Assembly (NCBI GenBank): GCA_949775045.1
Contig: OX459101.1
Span: forward strand, 383,501-447,500
From: Metridium senile
Taxonomy: Eukaryota; Cnidaria; Anthozoa; Actiniaria; Metridiidae
DNA: 64,000 nt
Direction: 5' to 3'
A program made the position numbers and the translations under genes. A model generated the notes under the pieces. The model was not told the origin of the DNA, made no database searches, and was given only the letters and a program-made list of their open reading frames with translations. Shown here piece by piece: positions 36,768 through 47,036 of this stretch. Numbering within the stretch: position 1 is the stretch's first letter; the number at the start of each line of letters is the position of its first letter.

Positions 36768-37826
36768 ATGATACGTGAGGATGATAATGTTTTGTCCAAA
36801 TCTACTGAGCCTTCACTATTGGAACTAGCGAACTTCTATTCTCGTAGGAACCAAGCAATATTCGGCGATGTAAGAGAGAGAATGAGAGCTAAGGAAAACA
36901 AAGCGATAGATGAAGCAAGGGAACGAATAAGGAACATTATTCGAGGTATACATAATCCTCCAAATGCTTCTAATAGTAATAAATCAAGAAATACCCAGGC
37001 ACGTCCAAAGCAACGTCCACGTAAGCTACCTCCGATTATACGATCGGCAAGCTCACCGGCCGCGTCAAGCTCTTTGCTATAAAAGCCCGCTCACCAAGGT
37101 GCAGGAAATCAAGAGGAAATCCATGGACAAGATGACGGAAAGAAGATAAAAAGCATACAAGGGGCAGAAGGGGAAAGGAAAATGACCAGACACCCGCCAG
37201 AACATCAAAATGAGGAATTTGCCGAAATCCATACGGCAACCTTATATGAGCATCGTAGAAAGAAGAAATGTAAAACCATGGACAAATTGAACAGAAATTA
37301 TGTTGACCAGCAAAGTGAAATCACCAGCAATCACCCTAGCAAAGCTCCCGTACATCGAGTTGAGGCTGTAGGAGAAAAACTAGAAAGGAAAAAGCCTGGT
37401 AAAGGAACTGCCTTTACCACTCCAACCAACAACGAATCGGAGAAAGAGTCAACAGAAGAAAAGATACCACTTAGTCGAAAACAAAACGAAATCAGAGGAA
37501 GACGCTCACGAACGTCAACAATAAGATGGCTTAGAGAAGAGAGACGAAGAAACGCAGTCTGTGACACGCTGAGCGGTTTTACACTAAGAGAACGAACAAA
37601 GTCGCAAACCTTTCGCTTAGAAAGAAAAACAGAAGAGAAAGGAAAGTCTGAGATGAAGACGAAACAAGGGAAATATCAAGATAAAAGAAGAAGAAATGGT
37701 TGCTGCTCAGATCAATCCAATAAGAAAATGACTGTGATGCGTGTATTTAATAAAAGATTTGGTAACGATGATGATGAAGAAGAAAAACCCCTTACTGGCT
37801 TTAAAAAGGAACTGGAGAAAAATTAA
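36768..37826 (+). pseudogene. Type A (A4) with a single in-frame stop
   Basis: The reading frame from 36768 to 37826 is the same throughout. It is broken only by TAA at 37080-37082, where A1 has CTA AAA and A4 has CTA TAA. Upstream of it lie the family block and LPPI; downstream are the charged middle and the C-terminus VFNKRFGNDDDEEEKPLTGFKKEL. Without the stop the length would be about 352 codons, longer than A1 because a middle segment (around SNHPSKAPVHRVEA) is kept. This could be a very young pseudogene, a polymorphic null allele or a read-through case. Confidence 0.75.
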
Positions 37827-38045
37827 AGACCTTAAACATATCGCTATAAAAGATTCAAGTTGAATTTGAACAAAAAAAATAGTGTGAAAATATTTTTAAA
37901 TCTTAATACCTCTACACTCCACGGTGGTGCAGCTCATAAATTAGTGCAATATATTTATTAAAGCATTGTAATAGTTCAGTTTAAAAAAAGTAGCTTTATA
38001 ATGAAATGAATACTTTAACCGATTAATTATGCGTGGATAATTCAT

Positions 38046-39527
38046 AAAAAAAAATAATAATAATATATATAGCTTATATAGCGCTTATTCAAGTCTGTTC
38101 TAAGCGCACAAAATAAAAATACAAAATACAAAAATACAAAAATGGATATGATTACAATGAAAAAGCTAATTTAAATAAATGAGTTTTGAGTTTGGACTTG
38201 AAAGAAGATACACTTGAAATGACAGTAATTGAAGGAGGTAGAGAGTTCCAAAGTAGAGGAGCAGCGACTGAGAAAGAACGTAGACCATATGACTTGAGAT
38301 TGTATGACTTTGAGGATAGCAACAAGTTAGAAGATGAGCGGAGATTTCTTGCAGGTTTGTGAATAGTGATGAGATCTTGAATGTAAACAGGCGAAAGACC
38401 ATGGAGTGCTTTAAATGTTAGAAGAATTGTTTTAAACTTAATACGGTCAGCAACAGGAAGCCAGTGCAAGTCAATAAGGACAGGAGTGATGTGATCATGT
38501 TTTCGAGATAAAGTGACGAGACGAGCAGAAGCATTTTGAACTGCTTGAAGTTTGTCGATGAGATGTTTAGGGAGTCCAAAGAGTAGAGAATTACAGTTAT
38601 CAAGTTTTGAAGTTATGAACGCATGAATGAGAGTCTCAGTAGTCTTGAGGGGGATACATTTCCTGATTCTAGCAATGTTGCAGAGATGATAGAAGGCAGA
38701 TTTGCATGTGTTGTTTATTTGAAGAACCAAAGGATAGATTAGAATCAAATACGACACCAATGTTTCGTGCATGAGATGAGGTAGTAATGACGTCAGAGCC
38801 AAAGTGGAGAACTGGAAGAGTGCGTTGGGGATTATGCTTGAAAGAGAAAATTAGAAAGTCAGTCTTGTCTTTATTCAGTTTCAGTTTGTTCAAGGTCATC
38901 CAGTTATTAATATCAGTTAGACAGTTTTCGATTAGTTTCATAGCTTCATTAAGCGAGAAATCATCATTGCAGGAAAAAGGTATATACAATTGCGTATCAT
39001 CAGCATACAGATGGAAAGACATCTTGTGTTTACGAAGGAGATCAGCAACCGGTGAGGTGTAAAGTAGATACAATATAGGGCCAAGAACAGAACCTTGAGG
39101 TACACCACAATCCAGGTGAAGAGTTTCAGAAGAGGCACCATCAATAGAGGCAAATTGTGTTCGATTAGATAGGTAGTATCGAAACCGCCAAAGAGCATTA
39201 CTACGGATTCCAAATTTAGAGTGAAGACGTTTAAGAAGACTTTTATGATCAACCGTGTCGAAGGCAGCGGATAAATCAAGAAGTAGCAAGGCAACACAGG
39301 AGCGATTATCTATAATTTGAAGAATGTCATTTTTGACGCGGAGAAGAGCAGCTTCTCAACTGTGGAAAGGCTTGCAGGCAGACTGCATGGGCTCATGAAG
39401 ATTATTATCAGTTAGATAATTATTTAGTTGAACCGCAACAACTTTTTCAATAATTTTATATACAGTTTTCAGATTAGATATAGGACGATAGTTTCCCAAG
39501 ACTTCATGATCAAGAGAATAGAATAGG
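38046..39527 (-). mobile_element. 5'-truncated L2/CR1-like LINE, minus strand
   Basis: In minus orientation it begins abruptly at RT sequence ([19 protein letters not shown] near 39510). It continues through motif A ([14 protein letters not shown], about 39289), [16 protein letters not shown] and the [11 protein letters not shown] motif C. In a second frame the C-terminal region (38802-38152) has LHWLPVADRIKFKTILLTFKA and LLWNSLPPSI. It ends at TGCGCTTAGAACAGACTTGA and a short ATT tail. One stop lies in the 5' part and one frame change near 38700. The A2 flank shows the empty site: TTCATAAAAAGAACAGG is split here. Confidence 0.85.
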
Positions 39528-39557
39528 TTAACACACTAATTACATGTTTCTAATATT

Positions 39558-39648
39558 TGTAACCATAATAATGTTGTAATTGTATTCATATAATATGTAT
39601 TGATGTAAACAGTGTAAATAAACTGAAATATAATTGAATTGAATTGTT
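39558..39648 (+). mobile_element. LINE tail fragment
   Basis: About 90 bp are absent from the homologous A2/C1 spacer. The fragment ends TAAATAAACTGAAATATAAT plus (TGAAT)n and is flanked by similar TTTxTAATATTTGTAA words. I read it as a tiny 5'-truncated LINE insertion. Confidence 0.55.
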
Positions 39649-39786
39649 TTTAATATTTGTAATATGATGTTATCTTTGAGAGCATTCCAGTTTCGTCTTC
39701 TTGATCATCTGCTCACTTCCTACTGGTAAAACGCTACTACTAACACTAAATTAGTCAGCTACATTTTTCCATAGTAACAGCATTGC

Positions 39787-39800
39787 GTTATCCTAGCAAC
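39787..39800. promoter_or_regulatory. X-box-like motif upstream of C3
   Basis: GTTATCCTAGCAAC, identical to the motif upstream of C1 and an exact fit to RYYNYY-NN-RRNRAC. It lies about 0.95 kb upstream of the C3 start, so it could be distal, or the gene could have a 5' untranslated exon. Confidence 0.4.
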
Positions 39801-40735
39801 AACATTTTTTGTGCAAGTCAATATTGTTTTGTAACCAAGCAACGCATGGCTTGTTGTTTGCCGCTCTGAAAACACTACGAATTGGTTACTAAGGTAGCAG
39901 ATCCTTTTTAATTGAATGTCGCTACTTCAAAGCTTATTTTTATGAATTCGAATGTCATGTTTAATTAGCGGTAGGTTGAAACTCTTTCGAAAGTTCCTTT
40001 TTAATATTTTAACATTTACCAATTAAGATTTCTTATTAAGAAATTAGTAAAATTTAAAAAAAATTAGAAATAATGCTAATAATGAAGTTAAATACTTTAT
40101 AATTTGTAATCCCTTCAAATTATTCCATAATTATTTACTCCAACTGTAATTCACAACCCAACAACAAGCGGTCCTTAGCAACAGTTCAATGTTTTCCTCG
40201 TCCAGAAAAAAATTGAATTTGGGACCAAAATGAACAGTTTTTTAAATATTTATACAAACAAACAATTTTTGCGATGTTAAGTATTTTTACTGAGATCAGA
40301 TATTTAAAAACTAACTACGTGCTGTTGTCAAGTTCCAAATAAGTAAATGTACTTTTGTATGATCACGAATTGGTGAATGGTTGCTAAGGTCTATTTAAGT
40401 CTATTAAGGTCTACAGATCTATTTGATTGGATGTCGCTAAGTCAAAGCTTTTTTTGTTTTCGGAAAATATGAACACGTTTTTGTTGTCTTTATTCACGTG
40501 TTCCAAACACGTGAATGTTATCATGCATGATGATATATACATGCTTTTGAAAATTAATTTAAGTGATTACAAATAGGTGTAGTAATTCATTTGACAAGTA
40601 CCACTTGAAGAGATAGAACAGAAAACCAATTCCTCGTTTCACGGTACACCAGTAGTACCTACAGAAACAGAAAACGTCAGAAAAAGTTCCCCAAGCAACT
40701 ATAGTGGTAGTTTTGGCATCACAATCGAAAGGACG

Positions 40736-41635
40736 ATGGCAGCGGATCATAGCCACGAACCTATGGACATAAGAGAAAAGACGAAAGAGCTGAAAAGGTA
40801 TCCCAAACACCTTATTATGTTAACATCAACTGAAGAATGTCCACGATATGCATGCCGTGCTGAGATTTCCCCTTATTTCCAACTGTCGCATGACTGCCAT
40901 ATGGAATGGAGTGCTGCGGAACATATCCACAAAGTTTTGAGTCCCAGGGAAAGAATGAAAGAGGCGGAAAGGTATCCCAAACACCTTATGTTAACATCCA
41001 CTGAAGAATGTCCACGATATGCATGCCGTGCTGAGCTTTCCCCTTATTTCCAACTGTCGCAGGACTGCCTTATGGAAGTCAGTGCCTCGGATCATATCCA
41101 CAAAGTTTTGAGTCCCAGGGAAAGAGTGAAAGAGGAGAAAAGGTATCACAAACACATAATGTTTACTTCGACTGATGAATTTCAACAATATGCAAGCCGT
41201 GTTGAGCTTTCCCCTAATCTCAACCTGTCGCATGACTGCCACTTTGTTAGACGATCGCCTTCTCCGAAGTTTTTCGAAGATCCTGAGCTATCTTTGTTGG
41301 AACTGACGGAGTATTATTCAAAGAGAAACCAGAGGATATTCGGAGATATCAGAGAAAAAATGAGAGCTGAACAGAAAGAAAACATTGATAAATACAGAGA
41401 AAAGATCAAGAACAGTATCAAGGGAATTCCAACGCCTTCCCAAATTTCTCCACCAATACTGTACCGTCGACAACCACCTCGGAGCATTCGACTACCGCCA
41501 ATTACCAATAGAAAAAGTGTCCCAGATATTGTAGATCCCTCTGTAAGCAGCAGCTTTGGAACTGTACACCAAGTAAGATCCAGGCAAACAGTGAACAAAG
41601 GAAAGTCCTCAGGACTAAAAAATGTTTTTATCTGA
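40736..41635 (+). CDS. Unrecognised family, type C (C3), intact
   Basis: A 299-residue frame with the same plan as C1: three Cys/His-containing tandem repeats (about residues 4-170), the SLLELTEYYSKRNQRIFGD block and RRQPPRSIRLPPI. The last residues differ (RQTVNKGKSSGLKNVFI against RQAIKGEKTPK in C1), because the 3' sequences diverge from about 41585. Most differences in the repeats are single substitutions. Two intact C copies with conserved architecture support selection on the protein. Its A neighbour (A4) has a stop. Confidence 0.7.
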   Translation: MAADHSHEPMDIREKTKELKRYPKHLIMLTSTEECPRYACRAEISPYFQLSHDCHMEWSAAEHIHKVLSPRERMKEAERYPKHLMLTSTEECPRYACRAELSPYFQLSQDCLMEVSASDHIHKVLSPRERVKEEKRYHKHIMFTSTDEFQQYASRVELSPNLNLSHDCHFVRRSPSPKFFEDPELSLLELTEYYSKRNQRIFGDIREKMRAEQKENIDKYREKIKNSIKGIPTPSQISPPILYRRQPPRSIRLPPITNRKSVPDIVDPSVSSSFGTVHQVRSRQTVNKGKSSGLKNVFI

Positions 41636-41639
41636 GCAT

Positions 41640-41915
41640 TTATTATTACTTAAAACTCTATCGACTAACGTTACGGTCCAGTATGGCAGGGTGCTCTCAG
41701 TTAGAAATTGTTTAGCGAGTGATTTTGCATTAAAGATAAACACAGTATATTTGTACACAACAAAAAATACACGTACAGTTCTATTCTGTTACTTAATCTT
41801 TAAAATGGTATATATTTTGTCCAAGATCACTTTAAATTAACGCATTAAAAGGTATTTTGAGTGATAAAATTGATCATTTTTAATTCTCGTACCACATCTG
41901 TTGCCTATAACGTCG
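41640..41915. other. Spacer, no gene seen
   Basis: AT-rich sequence downstream of C3. It is not obviously homologous to the C1 3' flank beyond the first tens of bases. Confidence 0.4.
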
Positions 41916-42335
41916 CTAAACTGACCCAATATCTTCTGCAATGTACTCTTTTAAATCGTGAGAAATAGCATTACGTCTCTTTCTGAGAGTATCCTGATGC
42001 TCCTTACTTTCTGAAGTTTTCTCTATTTCCGTTGCCTCTTTTTCCACATCATATTCTTCACCAAATATTTTCTTGAGAACACGAATCTTCGTTCTCTCTT
42101 TCGTGCTATTATCTGACAAATCACAAACCGCATGTTCCTATCTTCGTTTTTGTCTTGATGCACTTTCCTCTCTGAAGTTTGCTCTGTTTCCGTGGCCTCT
42201 TTTCCACATCACCTTCCTTGAAAACACGAATCTTCGTTCTCTCTTTCGTGCTATTGTCTGACAAATCACACACCGCGTTTCTCCTTTCTTCATTTTTAAT
42301 TTGTCATAATTTAGTTTGAACTCTTTGCTGAGCAT
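41916..42335 (-). pseudogene. Relic of a minus-strand family member (C-terminal part), D2
   Basis: A second copy of the D1 relic. SDNSTKERTKIRVLKKIFG is read from 42119 downward, and a diverged tandem copy of the same stretch lies at about 42150-42300. The N-terminal block is missing. The right-hand neighbour is again an A-type C-terminal relic, so D1 and D2 descend from one already damaged unit. Confidence 0.6.
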
Positions 42336-42512
42336 TTTATAAGAAAATATTTCCTTGACCATATGTATAAAGTACAGTTTGAACTCACTGAATGTACAGT
42401 AAAAGTTAACTGTGTTACAATTCAATTTAAATATATATGATTAGCCAGTACGTTTTCAATATTTACATCACATAGCTTGGAGATGCCGGAAAACAAACAA
42501 TATTTTCATAGA

Positions 42513-42600
42513 GACGCATGTATTTTATAAAACATTTGGTAGCGATGGTGATGAATAAGGAAAACCCTCTTACTTGCTTCAAAAAGAAATAAAGAAAAAG
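42513..42600 (+). pseudogene. Relic of a type A C-terminus (second copy)
   Basis: Homologous to 18987-19065, with a stop inside the acidic stretch (GATGAATAAGG). Its 3' flank also matches the A1 3' flank. Confidence 0.55.
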
Positions 42601-43256
42601 TTAGGACTTTAAATGTTGTACCAATATAATTCATTTGAATTGGAGTTGGTTAATAATTCAAACTTGCAGGCCGAAAGGCATGAACTTAAATTTATGCAAT
42701 CCTACAGATATGTAAAGCGTGTTGCTGAGAGATTGCATGCTTTGTAAATTAGTGTGAAGGGATTTAACATCAATTTTATTATTGCATGATATCTCTTCAC
42801 ACCACGGTGTACCAACTCATTCTCTACAATTGTCGTTTTATCTTATTAAATATTTAGATTTAATGTAATTTGCAATATATCTATTTAAGTATTGTAAGAA
42901 GTCAGAAATAAATAAATCGGTTTCTAATGAAATAAATACTTTATTATAACTGATCAATTCTGCATGCGTGGATGATTCGTAGTGCCATGCAGGTTATTAT
43001 AACACAACTAACGTTTTTGTAATATTTGTAATATGATGTTGTATTTGTGATTGATATTTCAAAATATTATTTATATTGTTGTGTGGATAGTAAAACTTTG
43101 TTTGTCAAATGAAACATTATTTGTACAATAGAAAGAACAATAAAAAGTATAACAGATATCAACAGCATTTTGAAAGAGCAAAATACTTTAGAACGAACAG
43201 ATACCATTGCAGTTTCGTCTTCCGGATCATCTGCTCACTTCATACTGGTAAAACAT

Positions 43257-43819
43257 TGTTAAGAGAGGAAAATAACAATATTTTCGGTCATGTTAATTTG
43301 TCATTTAGAACACAGATATTTTAGTAAAACATAACATTAACATGTTATCGGCTGACCTTACTAAGCGATACGATAAACAAGTGTTTTAACAATTATCTAG
43401 CTAATTGCCGATAAGCAGATAATAAGCCTCACGCATCGAAACACAGTTCGACTGTTTTGTGATACATTTATATTCAGAGAATCTTAGTTACTTTTGGTAA
43501 GAGTATTCCTCTTACTAATAATTATGATCTATAATCTCATAGCAATTACTTTTCAGTCATTATATTTAAGTCCATATATCATCAACACATTGTGTTCAAC
43601 CACACAAACTATTCTAGAAATAACCTAAGATAATTGACAGGTATATCGAATGTTGATTACGAAGTTGCATTGTATAGTTAGTATAAATACAGGTCACACT
43701 GCCTTGTAACTTCACCCCCTCTCGATCACCGATCACAACCACGATCGCAAGTACACAACCAACTGAATTGTCTTCAATAAAGAACCGATACCAGCACTAC
43801 CTGAGCAGTCCTTTTAACA
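43257..43819 (+). repeat. 5' LTR
   Basis: 563 bp, starting TGTTAAGAGAGG and ending CAGTCCTTTTAACA. A TATA box (TATAAATA, 43682-43689) and a polyadenylation signal (AATAAA, 43776-43781) are spaced as expected for U3-R-U5. By eye it is identical to the 3' LTR. Confidence 0.9.
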
Positions 43820-44083
43820 CTGGTGGACAACCCTGGTAAAGAAGAACAGTTCAAAGAAGAGACAGGTATGAGAATTGCAATGTAGTTATCGTAGAAGCCT
43901 CAACAATGATTACCAACATTTTGTTTTAACTCGCATTCTAAAAGTATTCAACGTAATGAATTGTTTTTCATGTAAGCAAAATTTTACAAATTATGTACCA
44001 TGTCTTGCTTTACGCATAATTTTTTTTCTAACTGAGTTATAATAATAATACACTTAACAAACCACAACAATTTTTTTTCCATC

Positions 44084-45292
44084 GTGTCGAAACCACACAC
44101 CCGTAGTTTAATTAGAACACGGCTCTGTAAGTCGTGTACACCTAAAATGGTGTCTGTTAATGATTTGAAAGAACTCCAAGAGGAGATGAGTAAAATGTTC
44201 GACCACTCATTCGAAGGGATTAAAACCGCCCTTCAAGCAAACCAGCAGAGTAATGCGCGCGACATTGAAACATTACAAAACACAATTAATCACCTTGATG
44301 GGAATAATCACCCCACCCCAAAGGGATTTAGTTCACGCACACCAATATTCAAAGGCGAGGGTGACGACGCCATTAATTTCATAGAGCAATTTGAAATATA
44401 TTCCAAATTTAGTAAATGGACCGAAGATCAGATGTTGCTAGCCTTTCCACTTTGTCTTTCGGGCACTGCGCGAATTTGGTACTCAGCATTAGACGACGAT
44501 ACGCATCGATCAATGAAAGATTTATGTGAGTTATTTGAAAAACGATTTTTGTCACCATCTGATAATTTTATGCTTCGACAAAAGTTAAATAACCGTAAGC
44601 AATTGCCAAGTGAGTCTGTCGAATTATATTCAGCTGACATTCGTAGGAGGTGCCAACGCCTAAAATTGAACAAAAATGAACAATTGCATTATTTTGTGAA
44701 TGGCCTCAAGCCTGAATTACAATCATTTGTTATTCTAAGTCAACCAAAAACACTCGAAGAGGCCGAACACTATGCACAAATAAAAAGCTCAGTGCCATCG
44801 CCAGCCAAATTCACCACACACGATGTGTTGGCTATTCAAAGAAATTTTATTGATGAATTACAAGCTAAACAATTACTACCTAACCATGACAATATTTCAG
44901 CTGTACAACAACAACAGCCATTTTCTGATACTAGACCACCAAATGACGGCAGAACCGAAATTCGTAAGATAATACAGGAGGAACTTAGAAATTTTAATCA
45001 GGTTTCTCGTCCTTATCAAAGTAATCACTACACACAGCGACCTTTCTATAGGCAAAATACGGCACGCCCAGCTATGTTTAACGCACGCGGTGATTTTGGA
45101 TATCGAGACTCCCGCACAACAACAGGTCAAATTATTTGTCACAATTGCAAACGCGTAGGACATCATTTTCGAAATTGTCGTGAACGCGTCGATCCGCGCC
45201 TTCCGCGCAGGAATTTTGATTCAAATAGACCATCTAGTAGACAGATGTTTCGTTCTCAAAATTCACCTAATTACACACAGGGAAACCGCTAA
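44084..45292 (+). CDS. Gag of the LTR retrotransposon
   Basis: 402 residues. A short coiled region (LKELQEEMSKMFDHS) precedes a retrotransposon-gag capsid domain at about residues 90-230, with signatures FIEQFEIYSKFSKW and LSGTARIWYSAL. One CCHC knuckle, C-x2-C-x4-H-x4-C (CHNCKRVGHHFRNC), is encoded at 45137-45178 and is followed by an Arg-rich tail. It would form the particle and bind RNA. A second possible start is the ATG at 44147. The frame is intact. At its stop the -1 frame is open and runs into the next ORF, so a -1 frameshift could extend it. Confidence 0.85.
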   Translation: MSKPHTRSLIRTRLCKSCTPKMVSVNDLKELQEEMSKMFDHSFEGIKTALQANQQSNARDIETLQNTINHLDGNNHPTPKGFSSRTPIFKGEGDDAINFIEQFEIYSKFSKWTEDQMLLAFPLCLSGTARIWYSALDDDTHRSMKDLCELFEKRFLSPSDNFMLRQKLNNRKQLPSESVELYSADIRRRCQRLKLNKNEQLHYFVNGLKPELQSFVILSQPKTLEEAEHYAQIKSSVPSPAKFTTHDVLAIQRNFIDELQAKQLLPNHDNISAVQQQQPFSDTRPPNDGRTEIRKIIQEELRNFNQVSRPYQSNHYTQRPFYRQNTARPAMFNARGDFGYRDSRTTTGQIICHNCKRVGHHFRNCRERVDPRLPRRNFDSNRPSSRQMFRSQNSPNYTQGNR

Positions 45293-45312
45293 GGTCTCAC
45301 GATCGCCCGGAA

Positions 45313-46245
45313 GCTTGTGAGACCGCAGTTACTTCTGTAAATTGCTCTGTTAGTAGCCATAATAATCCTAACAATCATAGTAATACATGTCTATTACATA
45401 GTTCACGAGAGAATAATACATCACACACGTCACAAACGCATCCACTCCTGAGTGAAAATAAGTATGACACCCAATGTCATGATAATAGCAATGAAGAAAC
45501 CGAGAAAACAGGTTCATTTTCTCACGCAAATAGTGTATTTCCGGACACTATAGCTAATAGTCCTTCACCAAACATTTTAAACAGCGACACACATGATAGG
45601 AATGAAACAATTATGAATGATACTCAGCAAACAGTTCACAATAACGATAATGATAATTTCCATCCTACCAATAACAGCAATGATATTCATAACGATGATG
45701 ATGACGTTACTAATGATATCGATAGCAATGATAATACTAATGATGTCGAAAGTGAAGGTGATCAGAATGACGATGTTGATAATGAAGCCAGTCTTAATGA
45801 TAATAATATTCTTGATAACATTACACATCATAACACTAATGATGATGTCGAATCAATTAACGTCTGTCCCACATTATCAGATGTTGATTTTCATCCAACC
45901 GCTGACCACCATGTCGACTTAATTAACCAAAGTAATGATGTCTTTCACGTGCTAACTATATCAGATAGCATCACACCACATGTCAAAGTACATGTATTAC
46001 ATGAAAACGAAATAGATGTCACAGATGTCACGCATCCACCTAGCGTGCATAGCCATGATGACATATCAGATAATATCTTAAGTATAAGTAGGTTCGATAC
46101 TATAACAGAGGTTCAATCTATCATAGCACCAATACATTTGAAGTCAATTAAGCCACAAGTAACGATTAAAAAGAGCTATTGCTCATGTTTTTCAATTATG
46201 TATTTTATGTTTTTCTTTTTTTCTTGCATGATGAATTTTTTTTAA
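45313..46245 (+). CDS. Asn/Asp/His-rich ORF between gag and protease
   Basis: The -1 frame relative to gag is open from before the gag stop to 46245; its first ATG is at 45613. The sequence is low complexity (DNDNFHPTNNSND and similar) because of repeated AAT/GAT words, then becomes more ordered (VHVLHENEIDVTDV). It ends in a hydrophobic Phe/Met-rich stretch, FSIMYFMFFFFSCMMNFF. The protease frame begins right after a run of eight T at about 46236-46243; one T fewer would join the two frames. Function is unknown; it may be a spacer of a gag-pro polyprotein. Confidence 0.5.
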   Translation, partial: ACETAVTSVNCSVSSHNNPNNHSNTCLLHSSRENNTSHTSQTHPLLSENKYDTQCHDNSNEETEKTGSFSHANSVFPDTIANSPSPNILNSDTHDRNETIMNDTQQTVHNNDNDNFHPTNNSNDIHNDDDDVTNDIDSNDNTNDVESEGDQNDDVDNEASLNDNNILDNITHHNTNDDVESINVCPTLSDVDFHPTADHHVDLINQSNDVFHVLTISDSITPHVKVHVLHENEIDVTDVTHPPSVHSHDDISDNILSISRFDTITEVQSIIAPIHLKSIKPQVTIKKSYCSCFSIMYFMFFFFSCMMNFF

Positions 46246-46324
46246 GCCAATTTTTCAAATACCTCGCAAAGGTTGCTCTCGTATCGTTAAATTAACGAAA
46301 CAAATTTTACAGGATGGGTTACCT

Positions 46325-47008
46325 GTGGATTCTTTTTCTCAAGTATTAAAGAAAGATAATGTTATGAAATTACAATGTTTAAAACAAATTGATAGCAATG
46401 ACAGGGATGATGTTTCCCCATGTATTAATAATGAAATAAATATGGACGAAAATTTAAATAGCGCAATGAACGCTCAAGTAAACGCAGTAACGTTTACAAA
46501 TTTAACAAAGAATCTTACAATTAATGGCACAATAGCAGGGAAATCTTTCTTATTTCTTTGTGATACTGGTGCAAGTCACAGTATTGTTAATTCAAAAGTT
46601 TATAATGTATTGCCAGAATTGATAAAACAACAGTTGACCGTAAATCCGACTAGCACGCTTCGGTCTGTCAACGGACAGAGTATCTCTGTATTAGGACAAA
46701 CACAAGTCCCATTTGAAATTGATAATACAGTATATGAATTTAAGGCATTTATAGCCCACAATATAACTTACGATGTTATATTAGGAAATGATTTTCTACA
46801 ACATTTTCATGCTGTAATAGATCTACATAATAGGTCGCTTTCTTTTAATACTCCAAGTGAGCCTCCATCCACACATCATCATTGTACCATCCATGCAGAC
46901 CAAACATATATTTTGCCACCACAATCAGAGTCTCTTATATCAGATTATCACGGATTTCCATTTGATCCAGGGGGATTCCCCACGACACTCATGTGCGCCA
47001 AACGATAA
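46325..47008 (+). CDS. Retropepsin-like protease of the LTR retrotransposon
   Basis: 227 residues, open upstream to about 46245. The active-site motif LCDTGASHSIVN is encoded near 46556, and the second conserved segment YDVILGNDFL near 46769, matching the layout of retroviral-type aspartic proteases that act as dimers to process polyproteins. In an autonomous element the frame would continue into reverse transcriptase; here it stops at 47008 after FPFDPGGFPTTLMCAKR, so this is where the polymerase region was lost. Confidence 0.8.
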   Translation: MDSFSQVLKKDNVMKLQCLKQIDSNDRDDVSPCINNEINMDENLNSAMNAQVNAVTFTNLTKNLTINGTIAGKSFLFLCDTGASHSIVNSKVYNVLPELIKQQLTVNPTSTLRSVNGQSISVLGQTQVPFEIDNTVYEFKAFIAHNITYDVILGNDFLQHFHAVIDLHNRSLSFNTPSEPPSTHHHCTIHADQTYILPPQSESLISDYHGFPFDPGGFPTTLMCAKR

Positions 47009-47036
47009 TACTAAAAATTACATAAGTTGTTGCTAA

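Noticed and set aside
45577..45831. 84-codon Ile-rich minus-strand frame inside the LTR element
   Set aside because: It is the antisense of the Asn/Asp-rich AAT/GAT expansion.
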